Origin: an uncultured Acetatifactor sp.
GTDB taxonomy: Bacteria; Bacillota; Clostridia; Lachnospirales; Lachnospiraceae
NCBI GenBank assembly: GCA_944384205.1
Contig: CALWSL010000007.1
Span: 82,533-146,532 of the forward strand
Direction: 5' to 3'
DNA: 64,000 nucleotides
Position 1 is the stretch's first letter; each line of letters starts with the position of its first letter. Shown piece by piece: positions 24,227-34,043 of this stretch. The notes below the pieces were generated by a model. The model saw only the letters and a list, made by a program, of their open reading frames with translations. It was not told where the DNA came from and searched no databases. The translations under genes and the position numbers were made by a program.

Positions 24227-25738
24227 ATGAAATACATAGGGATTGACTTAGGAACCTCCGCAGTAAAGCTTCTGCTGATGGATGAGAAAGGAAATGTATT
24301 GAAAATCGTGGCGCGGGAGTATCCGATTTCTTTTCCAAAGCCCGGTTGGTCAGAGCAAAATCCACAGGACTGGTTCCGGGAGGTCATGGCTGGAATCAAA
24401 GAACTGATTGCGGACTGTGACAAAACCGAAATAGCAGGAATCGGCGTTGCGGGACAAATGCACGGATTGGTAGTACTGGATGAGCATGACGAGGTAATCC
24501 GCCCTGCAATTCTGTGGAATGACGGAAGAACCTCTGAGGAGGTGGATTATTTAAATCAGGTAATCGGCGAAAAGAAGCTGTTGGAAGCGACCTCCAACAT
24601 TGCATTTGCCGGATTTACGGCGCCCAAGCTTTTGTGGATGCGCAAACATGAGCCGGAGCTTTTTGCCCGCATTCGCAGAATCATGCTGCCAAAGGATTAT
24701 GTAAACTTCCGTCTGACAGGAGTGTTTGCGACGGAGTATTCCGATGCTTCGGGAACCTTGCTTTTGGATGTAAAAAAGAAATGCTGGTCGGAACCTATGC
24801 TTGAAATCTGTGGAATATCCGTATCCCAACTGCCCCGGATTTTTGAAAGCTATGAGCCAATCGGAACATTGAAGCCCCAAATAGCCAAAGAATTAGGGTT
24901 TGGCAGTGGGGTAACGGTGGCGGCGGGCGCGGCGGATAACGCAGCGGCGGCTGTGGGAACGGGAACCGTGGGAGACGGAAGCTGTAATATCTCTCTGGGA
25001 ACTTCAGGAACCTTGTTTATTCCCTGTAGGGATTACGACGCCAGATGGGGAAATGCACTCCATACCTTTCTTCACGCGGACGGCAATTATCATCTGCTGG
25101 GCTGCATTTTGTCGGCGGCTTCCTGTAACAAGTGGTTTATGGAACAGATTTTACAGGATAAAGATTACAGCGGCATTCAAAAAAAGATTTCTCAGGAGAA
25201 GCTGGGAAGAAATCCCGTATTTTTCCTGCCCTATCTGATGGGGGAAAGAAGCCCCATTAACGATACCAACGCCAGAGGAACCTTCCTCGGAATGAGCATG
25301 GATACCACAAGGGAAGACATGCTGTTGGCGGTTTTGGAGGGCGTGGGTTTTGCCTTGCGGGACTGCATCGAAATCGCAAGGAGCCAGGGAATCGCCATCA
25401 CAAAGAGTACCATTTGCGGCGGAGGAGCCAAAAGTAAGCTGTGGCTGCAAATTATCGCCAATATTTTGCAGATGGAGCTTTCCATCGTAAAGACAGAGGA
25501 AGGTCCCGGCTACGGCGGAGCGATGCTTGCGGCGGTGGCGTGCGGAGAATATGCAACAGTTGAGGAATGTGTGAAAAATACCATTCAGACAGTGGAAAAG
25601 GTGAAGCCGGATGCAGAAATCGCTGCCAGATATGATGTGCAGTATGAGAAATTTAAAGAACTGTATCCGGCATTAAAGCCTGTTTTCCGGAAGCTGAATG
25701 TCTGGAAGCAAAAAATAGACAGGAGGAATGAAGAATGA
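24227..25738 (+). CDS. xylB: Xylulokinase
   Basis: A 503-residue FGGY-family sugar kinase that phosphorylates D-xylulose to xylulose 5-phosphate. The N-terminal IGIDLGTSAVKLLLMDEKG is the phosphate 1 motif. GQMHGLVVLD and ILWNDGRTSEEV are xylulokinase-specific. GAADNAAAAVGTGTV and the C-terminal ICGGGAKSKLWLQI complete the ATPase fold. GAGGTGGTGC lies before the ATG. It is the first gene of a three-gene operon and overlaps the alpha-xylosidase gene by four bases (ATGA), so the two are translationally coupled. Confidence 0.95.
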   Translation: MKYIGIDLGTSAVKLLLMDEKGNVLKIVAREYPISFPKPGWSEQNPQDWFREVMAGIKELIADCDKTEIAGIGVAGQMHGLVVLDEHDEVIRPAILWNDGRTSEEVDYLNQVIGEKKLLEATSNIAFAGFTAPKLLWMRKHEPELFARIRRIMLPKDYVNFRLTGVFATEYSDASGTLLLDVKKKCWSEPMLEICGISVSQLPRIFESYEPIGTLKPQIAKELGFGSGVTVAAGAADNAAAAVGTGTVGDGSCNISLGTSGTLFIPCRDYDARWGNALHTFLHADGNYHLLGCILSAASCNKWFMEQILQDKDYSGIQKKISQEKLGRNPVFFLPYLMGERSPINDTNARGTFLGMSMDTTREDMLLAVLEGVGFALRDCIEIARSQGIAITKSTICGGGAKSKLWLQIIANILQMELSIVKTEEGPGYGGAMLAAVACGEYATVEECVKNTIQTVEKVKPDAEIAARYDVQYEKFKELYPALKPVFRKLNVWKQKIDRRNEE

Positions 25739-28083
25739 AATTCAGTAATGGATGCTGGCTGCAAAAAGAAGGCTGTGCCCGTTTTTCACCGGCGGAGGTG
25801 TATTTTACAAAGATAGAAAAAAATCGTGTGGAGCTTTGCGCACCAACCCATAAAATCGCGCACCGCGGAGACACTTTGGGCGGGGTAAATCTGACCATTG
25901 AAATCACTGCTCCCATGCCGGAGGTAATCCGTGTCAGAGCCTGCCACTACAAAGGGACAAAGCGGAATGCTCCTGCGTTTGAGTTAAATCTGCCACAGCA
26001 GAGCACTATGGATGTGACAGACTCCGACGAGGAAATTCGGATAAGAAGCGGTCACACGGAGCTTGTAATTACCAAGAAAAACTGGAAAATGACCTATTAC
26101 AGCAACGGCAAAAAGCGTTGCAGCAGTGACAGTCGCGACCTTGCTTACATGAAAACCAATTGGAAGGGCGATGCCTATGTGAAAAGTGCAGACACGGATG
26201 CTTACATGCGGCAGCAGCTTTCCATCGGAGTAGGCGAACTGATTTACGGAATGGGCGAGCGTTTTACAGCGTTTATCAAGAACGGACAGACAGTGGATAT
26301 CTGGAATGAGGACGGCGGCACCTCCACGGATTTATCCTACAAAAATATTCCCTTTTATCTCTCGAATAAGGGTTACGGTATTTTTGTCAATCACCCTGAA
26401 AAGGTATCCTTCGAGGTGGCTACTGAGGCTGTGAACAGAGTGGAGTTTTCAGTGCCGGGAGAGATTTTGGACTATTTTTATATTGATGGACCCAGCATGA
26501 AGGACGTGCTCAGACGCTATACGGATTTGACCGGAAAACCTGCGCTTCCGCCCGCATGGACCTTCGGATTATGGCTCTCCACCTCCTTTACCACCAATTA
26601 CGACGAGGCGACGGTCATGAGCTTTATCGACGGCATGCTGGAGAGAGGAATCCCGTTAAAGGTCTTTCATTTCGACTGCTTCTGGATGAAGGATTTCCAT
26701 TGGTCGGATTTTGTCTGGGATGAAAGAGTGTTTGCAGACCCCAAAGGAATGCTTCAGCGAATCAAGGCAAAGGGAATTAAAATCTGTGTCTGGATAAATT
26801 CCTACATCGGTCAGGAATCAGCATTGTTTGACGAGGGCATGGAAAAAGGCTACTTCCTGAAACGTCCCGACGGTTCCGTGTGGCAGTGGGATATGTGGCA
26901 GCCGGGAATGGCTCTGGTAGACTTTACGAATCCCGACGCCTGCAAATGGTACACGGATAAGCTGGAAGTCCTTTTGGACATGGGTGTGGACTGTTTTAAG
27001 ACGGATTTTGGCGAGCGGATTCCCACGGACTGCGTCTATTACAACGGCATGGATCCGGTAAAAATGCACAATTATTACACCTATTTGTACAATAAGACGG
27101 TTTTTGAACTCTTGGAGCGCAGGCGCGGCAAAAATGAGGCGGTGCTCTTTGCCCGTTCCGCTACCGTGGGCGGTCAGAAGTTCCCTGTTCACTGGGGCGG
27201 CGACTGCTGGTCGGATTACGAGTCCATGGAACAAAGTCTGCGGGGCGGTTTGTCCCTGCAACTGTCGGGATTCGGCTTTTGGAGCCATGATATCGGCGGC
27301 TTTGAAAGTACCTCCACGCCGGATGTGTATAAGCGTTGGTGTGCCTTTGGTCTGCTGTCCTCCCATAGCCGACTGCATGGAAGTACATCCTACCGCGTTC
27401 CCTGGGCGTATGATGAGGAAGCGGTGGAGGTGATCCGGTTCTTCACCCGCCTGAAAGCGCGGCTCATGCCTTATCTGTGGAAAACGGCGAGAACCGCTCA
27501 TGTGGAGGGAATCCCTTCCATGCGCGCCATGATTCTGGAATTTGAACAGGACAGAATGTGTCAATATCTGGACAAACAGTATATGTTGGGCGATTCCCTG
27601 TTGGTTGCGCCGATTTTCAACGAAGAGGGAACGGGTGAGTATTATCTGCCGCAGGTGTCTGAGGATAATGTATGGACGGATTTCTTTACCGGGCAGCAGA
27701 AAAAAGGCGGCAACTGGTATTGTGAGCATTATGATTATTGCGCGATTCCATTGTATGTGCGTCCGAATACGATTTTGCCCATTGGCGCGGTAGAGGATAC
27801 GCCGGAATATGATTATGCAAAGGACGTAACACTGCGAATCTATGACTTAACCGATGAGGCGGCGGTGGTAATTTATGATATGGAAGGAAATATCTCGCTG
27901 AACGCCACGGCTCAACGGGAAGGCAACACGATACTTCTGACAGTGGATACCCGGAGCGAATATCAGGTTGAGCTTGTGAATTTACAGGTACAGGCTGTGG
28001 AAGGCGCAGAAATCGTGGTACAGAACCAAAATACAGTATTGTCTCATTGTGTGAAAAAGGGCTGCATCTGCATTACACTGTAA
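25735..28083 (+). CDS. yicI: Alpha-xylosidase, glycoside hydrolase family 31 (YicI-like)
   Basis: A 782-residue GH31 enzyme releasing alpha-xylose from xylosides such as isoprimeverose. The nucleophile is Asp 424 in [11 protein letters not shown] and the acid/base is Asp 490 in [23 protein letters not shown] and [15 protein letters not shown] are typical of the YicI subgroup. No signal peptide, so hydrolysis is cytoplasmic after uptake. It overlaps xylB by four bases and precedes xylA; together they convert xylosides to xylulose 5-phosphate. No linked transporter was seen, so the importer must lie elsewhere. Confidence 0.95.
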   Translation: MKFSNGCWLQKEGCARFSPAEVYFTKIEKNRVELCAPTHKIAHRGDTLGGVNLTIEITAPMPEVIRVRACHYKGTKRNAPAFELNLPQQSTMDVTDSDEEIRIRSGHTELVITKKNWKMTYYSNGKKRCSSDSRDLAYMKTNWKGDAYVKSADTDAYMRQQLSIGVGELIYGMGERFTAFIKNGQTVDIWNEDGGTSTDLSYKNIPFYLSNKGYGIFVNHPEKVSFEVATEAVNRVEFSVPGEILDYFYIDGPSMKDVLRRYTDLTGKPALPPAWTFGLWLSTSFTTNYDEATVMSFIDGMLERGIPLKVFHFDCFWMKDFHWSDFVWDERVFADPKGMLQRIKAKGIKICVWINSYIGQESALFDEGMEKGYFLKRPDGSVWQWDMWQPGMALVDFTNPDACKWYTDKLEVLLDMGVDCFKTDFGERIPTDCVYYNGMDPVKMHNYYTYLYNKTVFELLERRRGKNEAVLFARSATVGGQKFPVHWGGDCWSDYESMEQSLRGGLSLQLSGFGFWSHDIGGFESTSTPDVYKRWCAFGLLSSHSRLHGSTSYRVPWAYDEEAVEVIRFFTRLKARLMPYLWKTARTAHVEGIPSMRAMILEFEQDRMCQYLDKQYMLGDSLLVAPIFNEEGTGEYYLPQVSEDNVWTDFFTGQQKKGGNWYCEHYDYCAIPLYVRPNTILPIGAVEDTPEYDYAKDVTLRIYDLTDEAAVVIYDMEGNISLNATAQREGNTILLTVDTRSEYQVELVNLQVQAVEGAEIVVQNQNTVLSHCVKKGCICITL

Positions 28084-28141
28084 AGAAAAGCCTGATTTCG
28101 GAACAATAACCAAATACATTGTAGTAGAAAGGAAGAAAACG

Positions 28142-29461
28142 ATGAGCGAAATTTTTGAAAATATCCCAAAAATCCCCTACGAGGGAAGTGCAAGCAAAAA
28201 CCCCCTGGCATTTAAATATTATGATGCGGACCGAATCGTTATGGGAAAACCCATGAAGGAGCATCTCCCCTTTGCAATGGCATGGTGGCACAATCTCGGC
28301 GCCAACGGCGTGGATATGTTCGGGCGCGGAACCGCTGACAAGAGCTTTGGGGCGGCAGAGGGAACCATGGAGCACGCAAAGGCTAAGGTGGACGCAGGCT
28401 TTGAATTTATGCAGAAGCTGGGACTGAACTATTTCTGCTTTCATGATGTTGACCTGGTTCCTGAGGCAGAGGATATCAAGGAGACCAACCGCAGGCTGGA
28501 TGAAATTGCAGATTATATTCTGGAAAAAATGGAAGTCACCGGAATCAAATGTCTCTGGGGAACGGCAAATATGTTTTCCAATCCCAGATTCATGAACGGT
28601 GCGGGCAGTACCAACAGTGCGGATGTTTACTGCTTTGCGGCGGCTCAGATTAAGAAAGCGCTGGATATCACCGTAAAGCTGGGCGGCAGAGGCTATGTGT
28701 TCTGGGGCGGCAGAGAAGGCTATGAGACCTTGCTGAATACGGATGTAAAATTTGAGCAGGAAAATATTGCAAGGCTGATGAAAATGGCGGTAGCTTACGG
28801 AAGAAGCATCGGCTTTACAGGAGATTTTTACATTGAGCCGAAGCCCAAGGAGCCGATGAAGCATCAGTACGATTTCGACGCGGCTACAGCGATTGGATTC
28901 CTGCGACAGTACGGTCTGGACAAGGATTTCAAATTAAATATAGAAGCAAACCATGCCACACTGGCAGGACATACCTTCCAACACGATTTGCGCATTTCCG
29001 CCATTAACGGAATGCTGGGCAGTATTGATGCCAATCAGGGGGATTATCTGCTGGGCTGGGATACGGATGAATTTCCTTTCGATGTGTATGAGACCACCAT
29101 GTGCATGTATGAGGTCTTACAGGCAGGCGGTATCGCAGGCGGATTTAACTTTGATGCCAAGACCAGAAGACCGAGCTACACCTATGAAGATATGTTTGAG
29201 GCTTATATTTTAGGAATGGACAGCTTTGCGCTGGGTCTTTTAAATGCAGCGGAAATCATTGAGGACGGCAGAATCGGAGAGTTTGTTCACGACAGATATG
29301 AAAGCTTCCGAAGCGGTATCGGCGCCCGCATCGTGAATGGCGAAACTACTTTGGAGGAGCTTGCCGCCTATGCAGAGAAAATGGGGAAACCGGAGCTTCC
29401 CGGTTCCGGCAGACAGGAATACCTGGAAGGTATTGTAAACAGTATTTTGTTTAAAAAATAG
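28142..29461 (+). CDS. xylA: Xylose isomerase
   Basis: A 439-residue class II xylose isomerase converting D-xylose to D-xylulose with divalent metal. The catalytic His is in [13 protein letters not shown]. Metal ligands lie in [28 protein letters not shown] and [16 protein letters not shown]. Length matches the family. GAAAGGAAG lies before the ATG. It closes the operon xylB-yicI-xylA, 58 bp after yicI. The product feeds XylB. Confidence 0.96.
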   Translation: MSEIFENIPKIPYEGSASKNPLAFKYYDADRIVMGKPMKEHLPFAMAWWHNLGANGVDMFGRGTADKSFGAAEGTMEHAKAKVDAGFEFMQKLGLNYFCFHDVDLVPEAEDIKETNRRLDEIADYILEKMEVTGIKCLWGTANMFSNPRFMNGAGSTNSADVYCFAAAQIKKALDITVKLGGRGYVFWGGREGYETLLNTDVKFEQENIARLMKMAVAYGRSIGFTGDFYIEPKPKEPMKHQYDFDAATAIGFLRQYGLDKDFKLNIEANHATLAGHTFQHDLRISAINGMLGSIDANQGDYLLGWDTDEFPFDVYETTMCMYEVLQAGGIAGGFNFDAKTRRPSYTYEDMFEAYILGMDSFALGLLNAAEIIEDGRIGEFVHDRYESFRSGIGARIVNGETTLEELAAYAEKMGKPELPGSGRQEYLEGIVNSILFKK

Positions 29462-29546
29462 AAAAATAAGGGATACGCCGCGGCTTGTTGCACATAACCA
29501 ACTAATAGATTATAATAAGTAGAAAATACAAAAGAGGAGGGTTATT

Positions 29547-30914
29547 GTGTATACAATATATGAGTTAGCGTGGTTCTTTCTTATCTATTCTTTTCTGGGC
29601 TGGTGCGTGGGCGTTGTCGCCAATGCAGTCCGAAAGAAAAAGTTTGTGAATACGGGATTTTTACAGCTGCCCTTTTGTCCTGTCTATGGCGTCGGAGCGC
29701 TGGGATATAGTATTTTTCTGACAGAGCTTAGAGGAAATCTATTTTTTCTGTTTTTATTCAGTGCGCTGCTCGGTGCATTCTGCTGTGTGATGACAGGAGT
29801 GCTTCTGGAAAAAATCTTTCACCGGAAATGGTGGGATTACAGCAAAAGCCGTCTTCAGTTTGAGGGATATATCAGTATGTGGCATTTAATCTTCTTTGGT
29901 GCGGCGGGCGTTGTGGTTATATGCGTTTCAAATCCTTTACTGGTAAGATGTGGCAGGCTGTTTCCTGATTTTGTCGGAAATCTGATTCTGATTGTTGTTT
30001 ATAGCCTATTGGGAATTGACTTGGCGGTTTCCATCGTGGTGCTATTACAGTTGAAAATCAGAATTCATCGTATGGAACAGATTGCGGAAAATATGCAGAA
30101 GGTGACAAATCAGTTTGGCAATGCGCTGACGGGAAGAATCCAGAAGCGTATGATGAAGGCATATCCCAATCTTGATGCGAAGCAGATTAAGGAAGCGGAG
30201 CAGAAAAAAGAGAAGAAGGAGGTATTTGCCCAGGGCTGCTGTTTCTATAAATTAGTATGGCTTTTTCTCATCGGTGCGTTTCTGGGCGATATTACAGAGA
30301 CCATTTTCTGCCGCATTACGACAGGAGAATGGATGAGCAGAAGCAGCGTGGTCTACGGACCCTTCAGTATTGTATGGGGGCTGGGATGTGCGCTGTTTAC
30401 CGGTTTCCTCTATAAATATAAGGATTGCAGCGAGGGGCGTATTTTCATTATCGGTACGGTGCTGGGCGGCGTTTATGAATACGTATGCAGCGTATTTACG
30501 GAGCTGGTGTTTGGAACGGTATTTTGGGATTACAGCGCGCTTCCGTTTAATCTGGGAGGAAGAATTAATCTGTTATATTGCTTCTTCTGGGGAATTGCCG
30601 CAGTTGTATGGCTGAAAATAATTTACCCCAGACTTTCGGCTTTGATTGAAAAAATTCCCATAAAATGGGGCGGGGTGCTTACATGGTTCTTTATTGTGTT
30701 TATGGTATTTGACATCGGAATGTCCGGTCTGGCGCTGGCAAGATATAATGAACGTCAGCAGGAGACGGAGACAAGCATACTGACAGAGGATGCGGTGGAA
30801 GCCATCTCGCCGGTAGGACAGGATAATGTATCAAGGCTGGATTTGTTTTTAGATGAGCATTTTCCGGATGAGCGCATGGAACGGATTTACCCGAATGCGA
30901 TTCAGGTGGAGTGA
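29547..30914 (+). CDS. Duplicated CmpB-type (putative ABC type IV permease) membrane protein
   Basis: A 455-residue membrane protein that starts at GTG with GAGGAGG six bases upstream. It holds two copies of the same domain. The first (residues 1-170) starts with ELAWFFLIYSFLGWCVGVV and contains GFLQLPFCPVYGVGALGYS. The second (about residues 230-410) starts with YKLVWLFLIGAFLGDITETI and contains SVVYGPFSIVWGLGCALF. A charged linker of about 60 residues joins them. Both carry the family signature (GP or CP then a VYG or IWG turn). The family name refers to putative ABC transport, but its function is unproven. Single gene. Confidence 0.8.
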   Translation: MYTIYELAWFFLIYSFLGWCVGVVANAVRKKKFVNTGFLQLPFCPVYGVGALGYSIFLTELRGNLFFLFLFSALLGAFCCVMTGVLLEKIFHRKWWDYSKSRLQFEGYISMWHLIFFGAAGVVVICVSNPLLVRCGRLFPDFVGNLILIVVYSLLGIDLAVSIVVLLQLKIRIHRMEQIAENMQKVTNQFGNALTGRIQKRMMKAYPNLDAKQIKEAEQKKEKKEVFAQGCCFYKLVWLFLIGAFLGDITETIFCRITTGEWMSRSSVVYGPFSIVWGLGCALFTGFLYKYKDCSEGRIFIIGTVLGGVYEYVCSVFTELVFGTVFWDYSALPFNLGGRINLLYCFFWGIAAVVWLKIIYPRLSALIEKIPIKWGGVLTWFFIVFMVFDIGMSGLALARYNERQQETETSILTEDAVEAISPVGQDNVSRLDLFLDEHFPDERMERIYPNAIQVE

Positions 30915-31020
30915 AATTAATGGAAATAATGCTTATATTTGGTTTTTTTATACAAGTAAGAGAAGATATTTTATAAATGCAGACATAGGTTCAAGAAGAG
31001 ATAAATAATTTAAAAATAAG

Positions 31021-31049
31021 TTGTAGAAAATGGTGTGAAATGTTACAAT
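31021..31049 (+). promoter_or_regulatory. Promoter of the anti-phage deaminase operon
   Basis: TTGTAG (31021-31026) and TACAAT (31044-31049) are 17 bases apart, 38 bp before the start codon. The local sequence is very AT-rich. Confidence 0.5.
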
Positions 31050-31086
31050 AATATAAAAACAATTACAAAAGAAAGAAGGAAGAGGC

Positions 31087-32248
31087 TTGTACGTTATTGG
31101 CTTAGTTGGTCCATTTGGAAGTGGGTGTTCTTATGTTGCGAAGAAAATAGTAGACAATCACGGTTATGAGCTGCTTTCATTATCAACCGTTTTGCGAGAG
31201 GAATATAAAAATGAGCACCCTTCAAAAAGAAAGTATACCAGAAAAGATTTGCAAGATTTTGGAGATACAATACGCGAGACGAAGGGTTCTGATTACTTAG
31301 CACGTGTGGTATGTGAAAAAATAAATCAGGATAAAACTAAAAATTATATTATAGATAGTATACGAAATCCGGAAGAAATAAATTATCTTAGAAAATCTTT
31401 TGCAGAATTTTTTTTTGTTTGGAGTATTTGCTGATCCTGATTTGCGTTGGAAACGAGTAAAAGATAAATATAATAATGATAGACGTACATTTGATGAAGA
31501 TGATAAAAGAGATAGTAATGAAGGAATAGAACATGGTCAACGAGTGACGGATTCTTTTAGAATGGCAGATATTATCTTGCTTAATAATGAAAATATAGTG
31601 CCTGGGAATAAAAATGAAGAATTATTTTTGGCAAAATTACAGCATAATGTACACCTGATTGAAGGTAAGGAGATTTTTTCGCCAACTTATGTAGAAACGA
31701 ATATGGCAATAGCGTATGCGTCAAGTATGAGATCTTCTTGTTTAAAAAGAAAAGTAGGAGCTGTAATAGTTGATTTAGCAGGAGATGTTTTCAGTTCAGG
31801 ATATAATGAAGTTCCCGCTGCCAATAATACTTGTAAATGTGAGTATGGCATGTGTTATAGGGATAAGCTAAAAAAAGATTATAAAGAGAGTTTGAACTCT
31901 ATAATTAAAAAGGAAAAAGAACGTGATTTGTCATATGCGTTATTTAAGAAAAATTTTAAGATATTAGATTATTGTCGAGCATTACATGCAGAAGAAAATG
32001 CTATTTTAAATGTGGCAAGGGTTGGTGCATCGGCTGCCTTGCCAACGTCGATTTTATTTACAACAACGTATCCATGTAATTTGTGTGCCAATAAAATAGC
32101 ACAAGTTGGTATAAAGCATATTGTATATTTTGAACCATATCCAATGGATGAAGCAAAGAAAATACTTGCAGATAAAGGAGTGGAACAAGAACCGTTTGAA
32201 GGTGTTACATACAGTGGCTATTTTAGATTAATGGAGGTGTTGTTTTAA
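31087..32248 (+). CDS. Anti-phage dCTP deaminase, interrupted by a frameshift in a T9 run
   Basis: Two overlapping frames make one protein of about 386 residues when one T is removed from the nine-T run at 31408-31416. The N-terminal part (TTG at 31087, AAGGA site) is a P-loop kinase-like domain with GPFGSGCSYVAKKI, where Cys replaces the usual Lys, as in this defence family. The C-terminal part from 31400 is a deoxycytidylate deaminase domain: HAEENAIL supplies one zinc ligand and the proton shuttle, PCNLCANKI the other two. Family members destroy dCTP on infection and starve phage DNA synthesis. As sequenced, translation would stop at 31434. It could be inactive, phase variable, rescued by slippage, or a sequencing error. 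A zinc-ribbon gene overlaps its stop codon. Confidence 0.82.
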
Positions 32249-32433
32249 TGTGTAAGATTTGTACATCATGTAATGGCATTATGAATTATGACCCATATTT
32301 TGAAGCAGAAGTTTGTGGAAAATGTGGAAAAATGGAAAGGAAAAAGAGTAAAGAAGTTCAAAAAATAGAGGTTCATCAATCCCAAAATTTTGAAATATTA
32401 AAACAGATTATGGGGGTTATGATAGCACATTAA
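32248..32433 (+). CDS. Small zinc-ribbon protein coupled to the dCTP deaminase
   Basis: A 61-residue protein whose ATG shares one base with the stop of the deaminase gene (TAATG), a sign of translational coupling. It has paired knuckles CKICTSC near the start and CGKCGK at residues about 27-32, spaced for one zinc. A Lys-rich linker and a short hydrophobic tail (LKQIMGVMIAH) follow. I do not know a named family. Its position points to a role in the defence operon, for example as a regulator or partner. Between its end and fabH (32434-32669) only promoter elements are seen. Confidence 0.7.
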   Translation: MCKICTSCNGIMNYDPYFEAEVCGKCGKMERKKSKEVQKIEVHQSQNFEILKQIMGVMIAH

Positions 32434-32535
32434 ATATTTACATAACGTACTTAGATTGTTAATTGCAAACTGGGTATGTTATGTATTTTTAATTATATGG
32501 GTTGTTAATATAGTGATTTTCTTTCAAATTTCCCC

Positions 32536-32592
32536 TTGACAGATACAAATCCCATGAGTATATTTATACCATAATAGTTTGAAATTCAAAAT
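32536..32592 (+). promoter_or_regulatory. fab operon promoter with FabT-like operator
   Basis: TTGACA (32536-32541) and TATATT (32559-32564) have a 17-base spacer. Just downstream, over the expected start of transcription, is the perfect dyad TTTGAAATTCAAA (32578-32590), which matches the FabT (MarR family) box of Firmicutes. A weaker half copy (GGAAATCAAA) follows at about 32597. No fabT gene lies beside it in this window. Confidence 0.7.
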
Positions 32593-32669
32593 AATTGGAA
32601 ATCAAAATAAATCGGATTATGCAGAATATTGTCTGCGGAGCGCAGAAAACCGCAGAAACGAGGGATAAA

Positions 32670-33674
32670 ATGATAGGAAAAATTCTAGGCACAGGGTCTT
32701 ATGTACCGGGAAAGGTTCTGGACAACAATGATTTGGCAAAATTCATAGATACCAATGACGAGTGGATTAGAGAAAGAACAGGAATTGTAAAAAGGCATCT
32801 GATAGAAGACGATACCACCGTCACCATGGCGGCAGAGGCAGCTAAGAGAGCTTTGGAGAATGCCAAAGTTTCAGCGGAGGAAATAGATTTGATTCTGTTA
32901 TCCACTGTTTCTTCCAATGTTATTTTACCGTCTACAGCCTGCGAGGTACAAAAAATAATAGGCGCAGTAAACGCGGTCTGCTTCGATTTGAATGCCGCAT
33001 GCAGCGGTTTTCTGTTTGCATTAAATACTGCACAGGCTTATATTCATGCAGGAATGATAAATACAGCGCTTATCATCGGTGCAGAAAGCCTTTCCAATAT
33101 CATGGACTGGCAGGACAGAGGAACCGCAATCCTTTTCGGGGATGGCGCAGGCGCGGCGGTTCTTGCTGCTGAGGAAGGACATATTTTTCCGACAGTCATG
33201 CACTCGGATGGGGCAAAGGGAGACGCTCTGCTGTGCCAGAGCCGGTTTCGCAGAGAGCAAAGTACCTCTTTAGAGTTAAAATCCGGAGAGACAGACATAC
33301 CGGGAACCGCAGGTTTTCCGGTAGATACCTATGTACAGATGAACGGTCAGGAGGTTTTTAAGTTTGCAGTAAGACAGGTACCTCTGGCAATTGAGGAATT
33401 GCTTTCGGCATGCGATAAAACCACTGAGGACATCGACTTATTTGTTCTCCATCAGGCAAATAAGAGAATTGTGGAGGGTGTGGCGAAGCGCTTACACATG
33501 GATATGGAACGCTTTCCGATGAATCTTATGGAGTACGGAAATACTTCCTCCGCAAGTATTCCCATTCTGCTGGATGAGCTGAACCGGCAAGGCAGACTGC
33601 AAAAAGGGATGAAGCTGGTACTTGCAGGCTTTGGCGCAGGTTTGTCCTGGGGCGCTGCCTATATGGAGTGGTAG
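32670..33674 (+). CDS. fabH: Beta-ketoacyl-ACP synthase III
   Basis: A 334-residue condensing enzyme that starts fatty acid synthesis by joining acetyl-CoA or a branched acyl-CoA with malonyl-ACP. The triad is Cys 111 (NAACSGF), His 261 (LHQAN) and Asn 291 (YGNTSSASIP). The substrate-specific N-terminal DTNDEWIRERTGI is present. ATG at 32670 has GAGGG upstream; the longer frame from 32595 has no site. It is the first gene of the ten-gene fab/acc operon and sits behind the FabT-like operator. Confidence 0.95.
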   Translation: MIGKILGTGSYVPGKVLDNNDLAKFIDTNDEWIRERTGIVKRHLIEDDTTVTMAAEAAKRALENAKVSAEEIDLILLSTVSSNVILPSTACEVQKIIGAVNAVCFDLNAACSGFLFALNTAQAYIHAGMINTALIIGAESLSNIMDWQDRGTAILFGDGAGAAVLAAEEGHIFPTVMHSDGAKGDALLCQSRFRREQSTSLELKSGETDIPGTAGFPVDTYVQMNGQEVFKFAVRQVPLAIEELLSACDKTTEDIDLFVLHQANKRIVEGVAKRLHMDMERFPMNLMEYGNTSSASIPILLDELNRQGRLQKGMKLVLAGFGAGLSWGAAYMEW

Positions 33675-33767
33675 AAGCAAAAAGCAACAATTCAGGTAAT
33701 TACCGGAATATCCGGATTACAAATAAAAAGAAATTTATCAATGAAAAGTTAAAAAGGAGATTGAAAC

Positions 33768-33995
33768 ATGTTTGAAAGAATTCAGGAGTTAATTGCAGAA
33801 GGTTTAGGAGTAGACAAGGAGCAGGTTGTTGAAACCGCATCTTTTAAGGATGATTTGCAGGCAGATTCTTTAGACCTGTTTGAGATGGTAATGTCTTTGG
33901 AAGAGGAGTTCGGCGTTGAAATTCCTTCCGAGGATTTGAATCAGATTGTAACCGTAGGCGACGTTGTAAAATACATCGAAGCAAAGCAGAAATAA
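33768..33995 (+). CDS. acpP: Acyl carrier protein
   Basis: A 75-residue acidic four-helix protein that carries growing acyl chains. The phosphopantetheine site is Ser 34 in QADSLDLFEM. GVEIPSEDLNQIVTVGDVV matches helix 3 and 4 of AcpP. AAGGAG lies before the ATG. It lies between fabH and fabK, the usual clostridial order. Confidence 0.96.
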   Translation: MFERIQELIAEGLGVDKEQVVETASFKDDLQADSLDLFEMVMSLEEEFGVEIPSEDLNQIVTVGDVVKYIEAKQK

Positions 33996-34043
33996 GAAAT
34001 TGAAACGAAGGAAGCATTTAGATAAAAGAAAGGGTTTGCAAAT

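Noticed and set aside
26818-27729. Minus-strand open frame of 303 codons inside the alpha-xylosidase gene
   Set aside because: A shadow of the GH31 coding frame; composition is unlike a real protein and the plus-strand gene is complete with both catalytic Asp.
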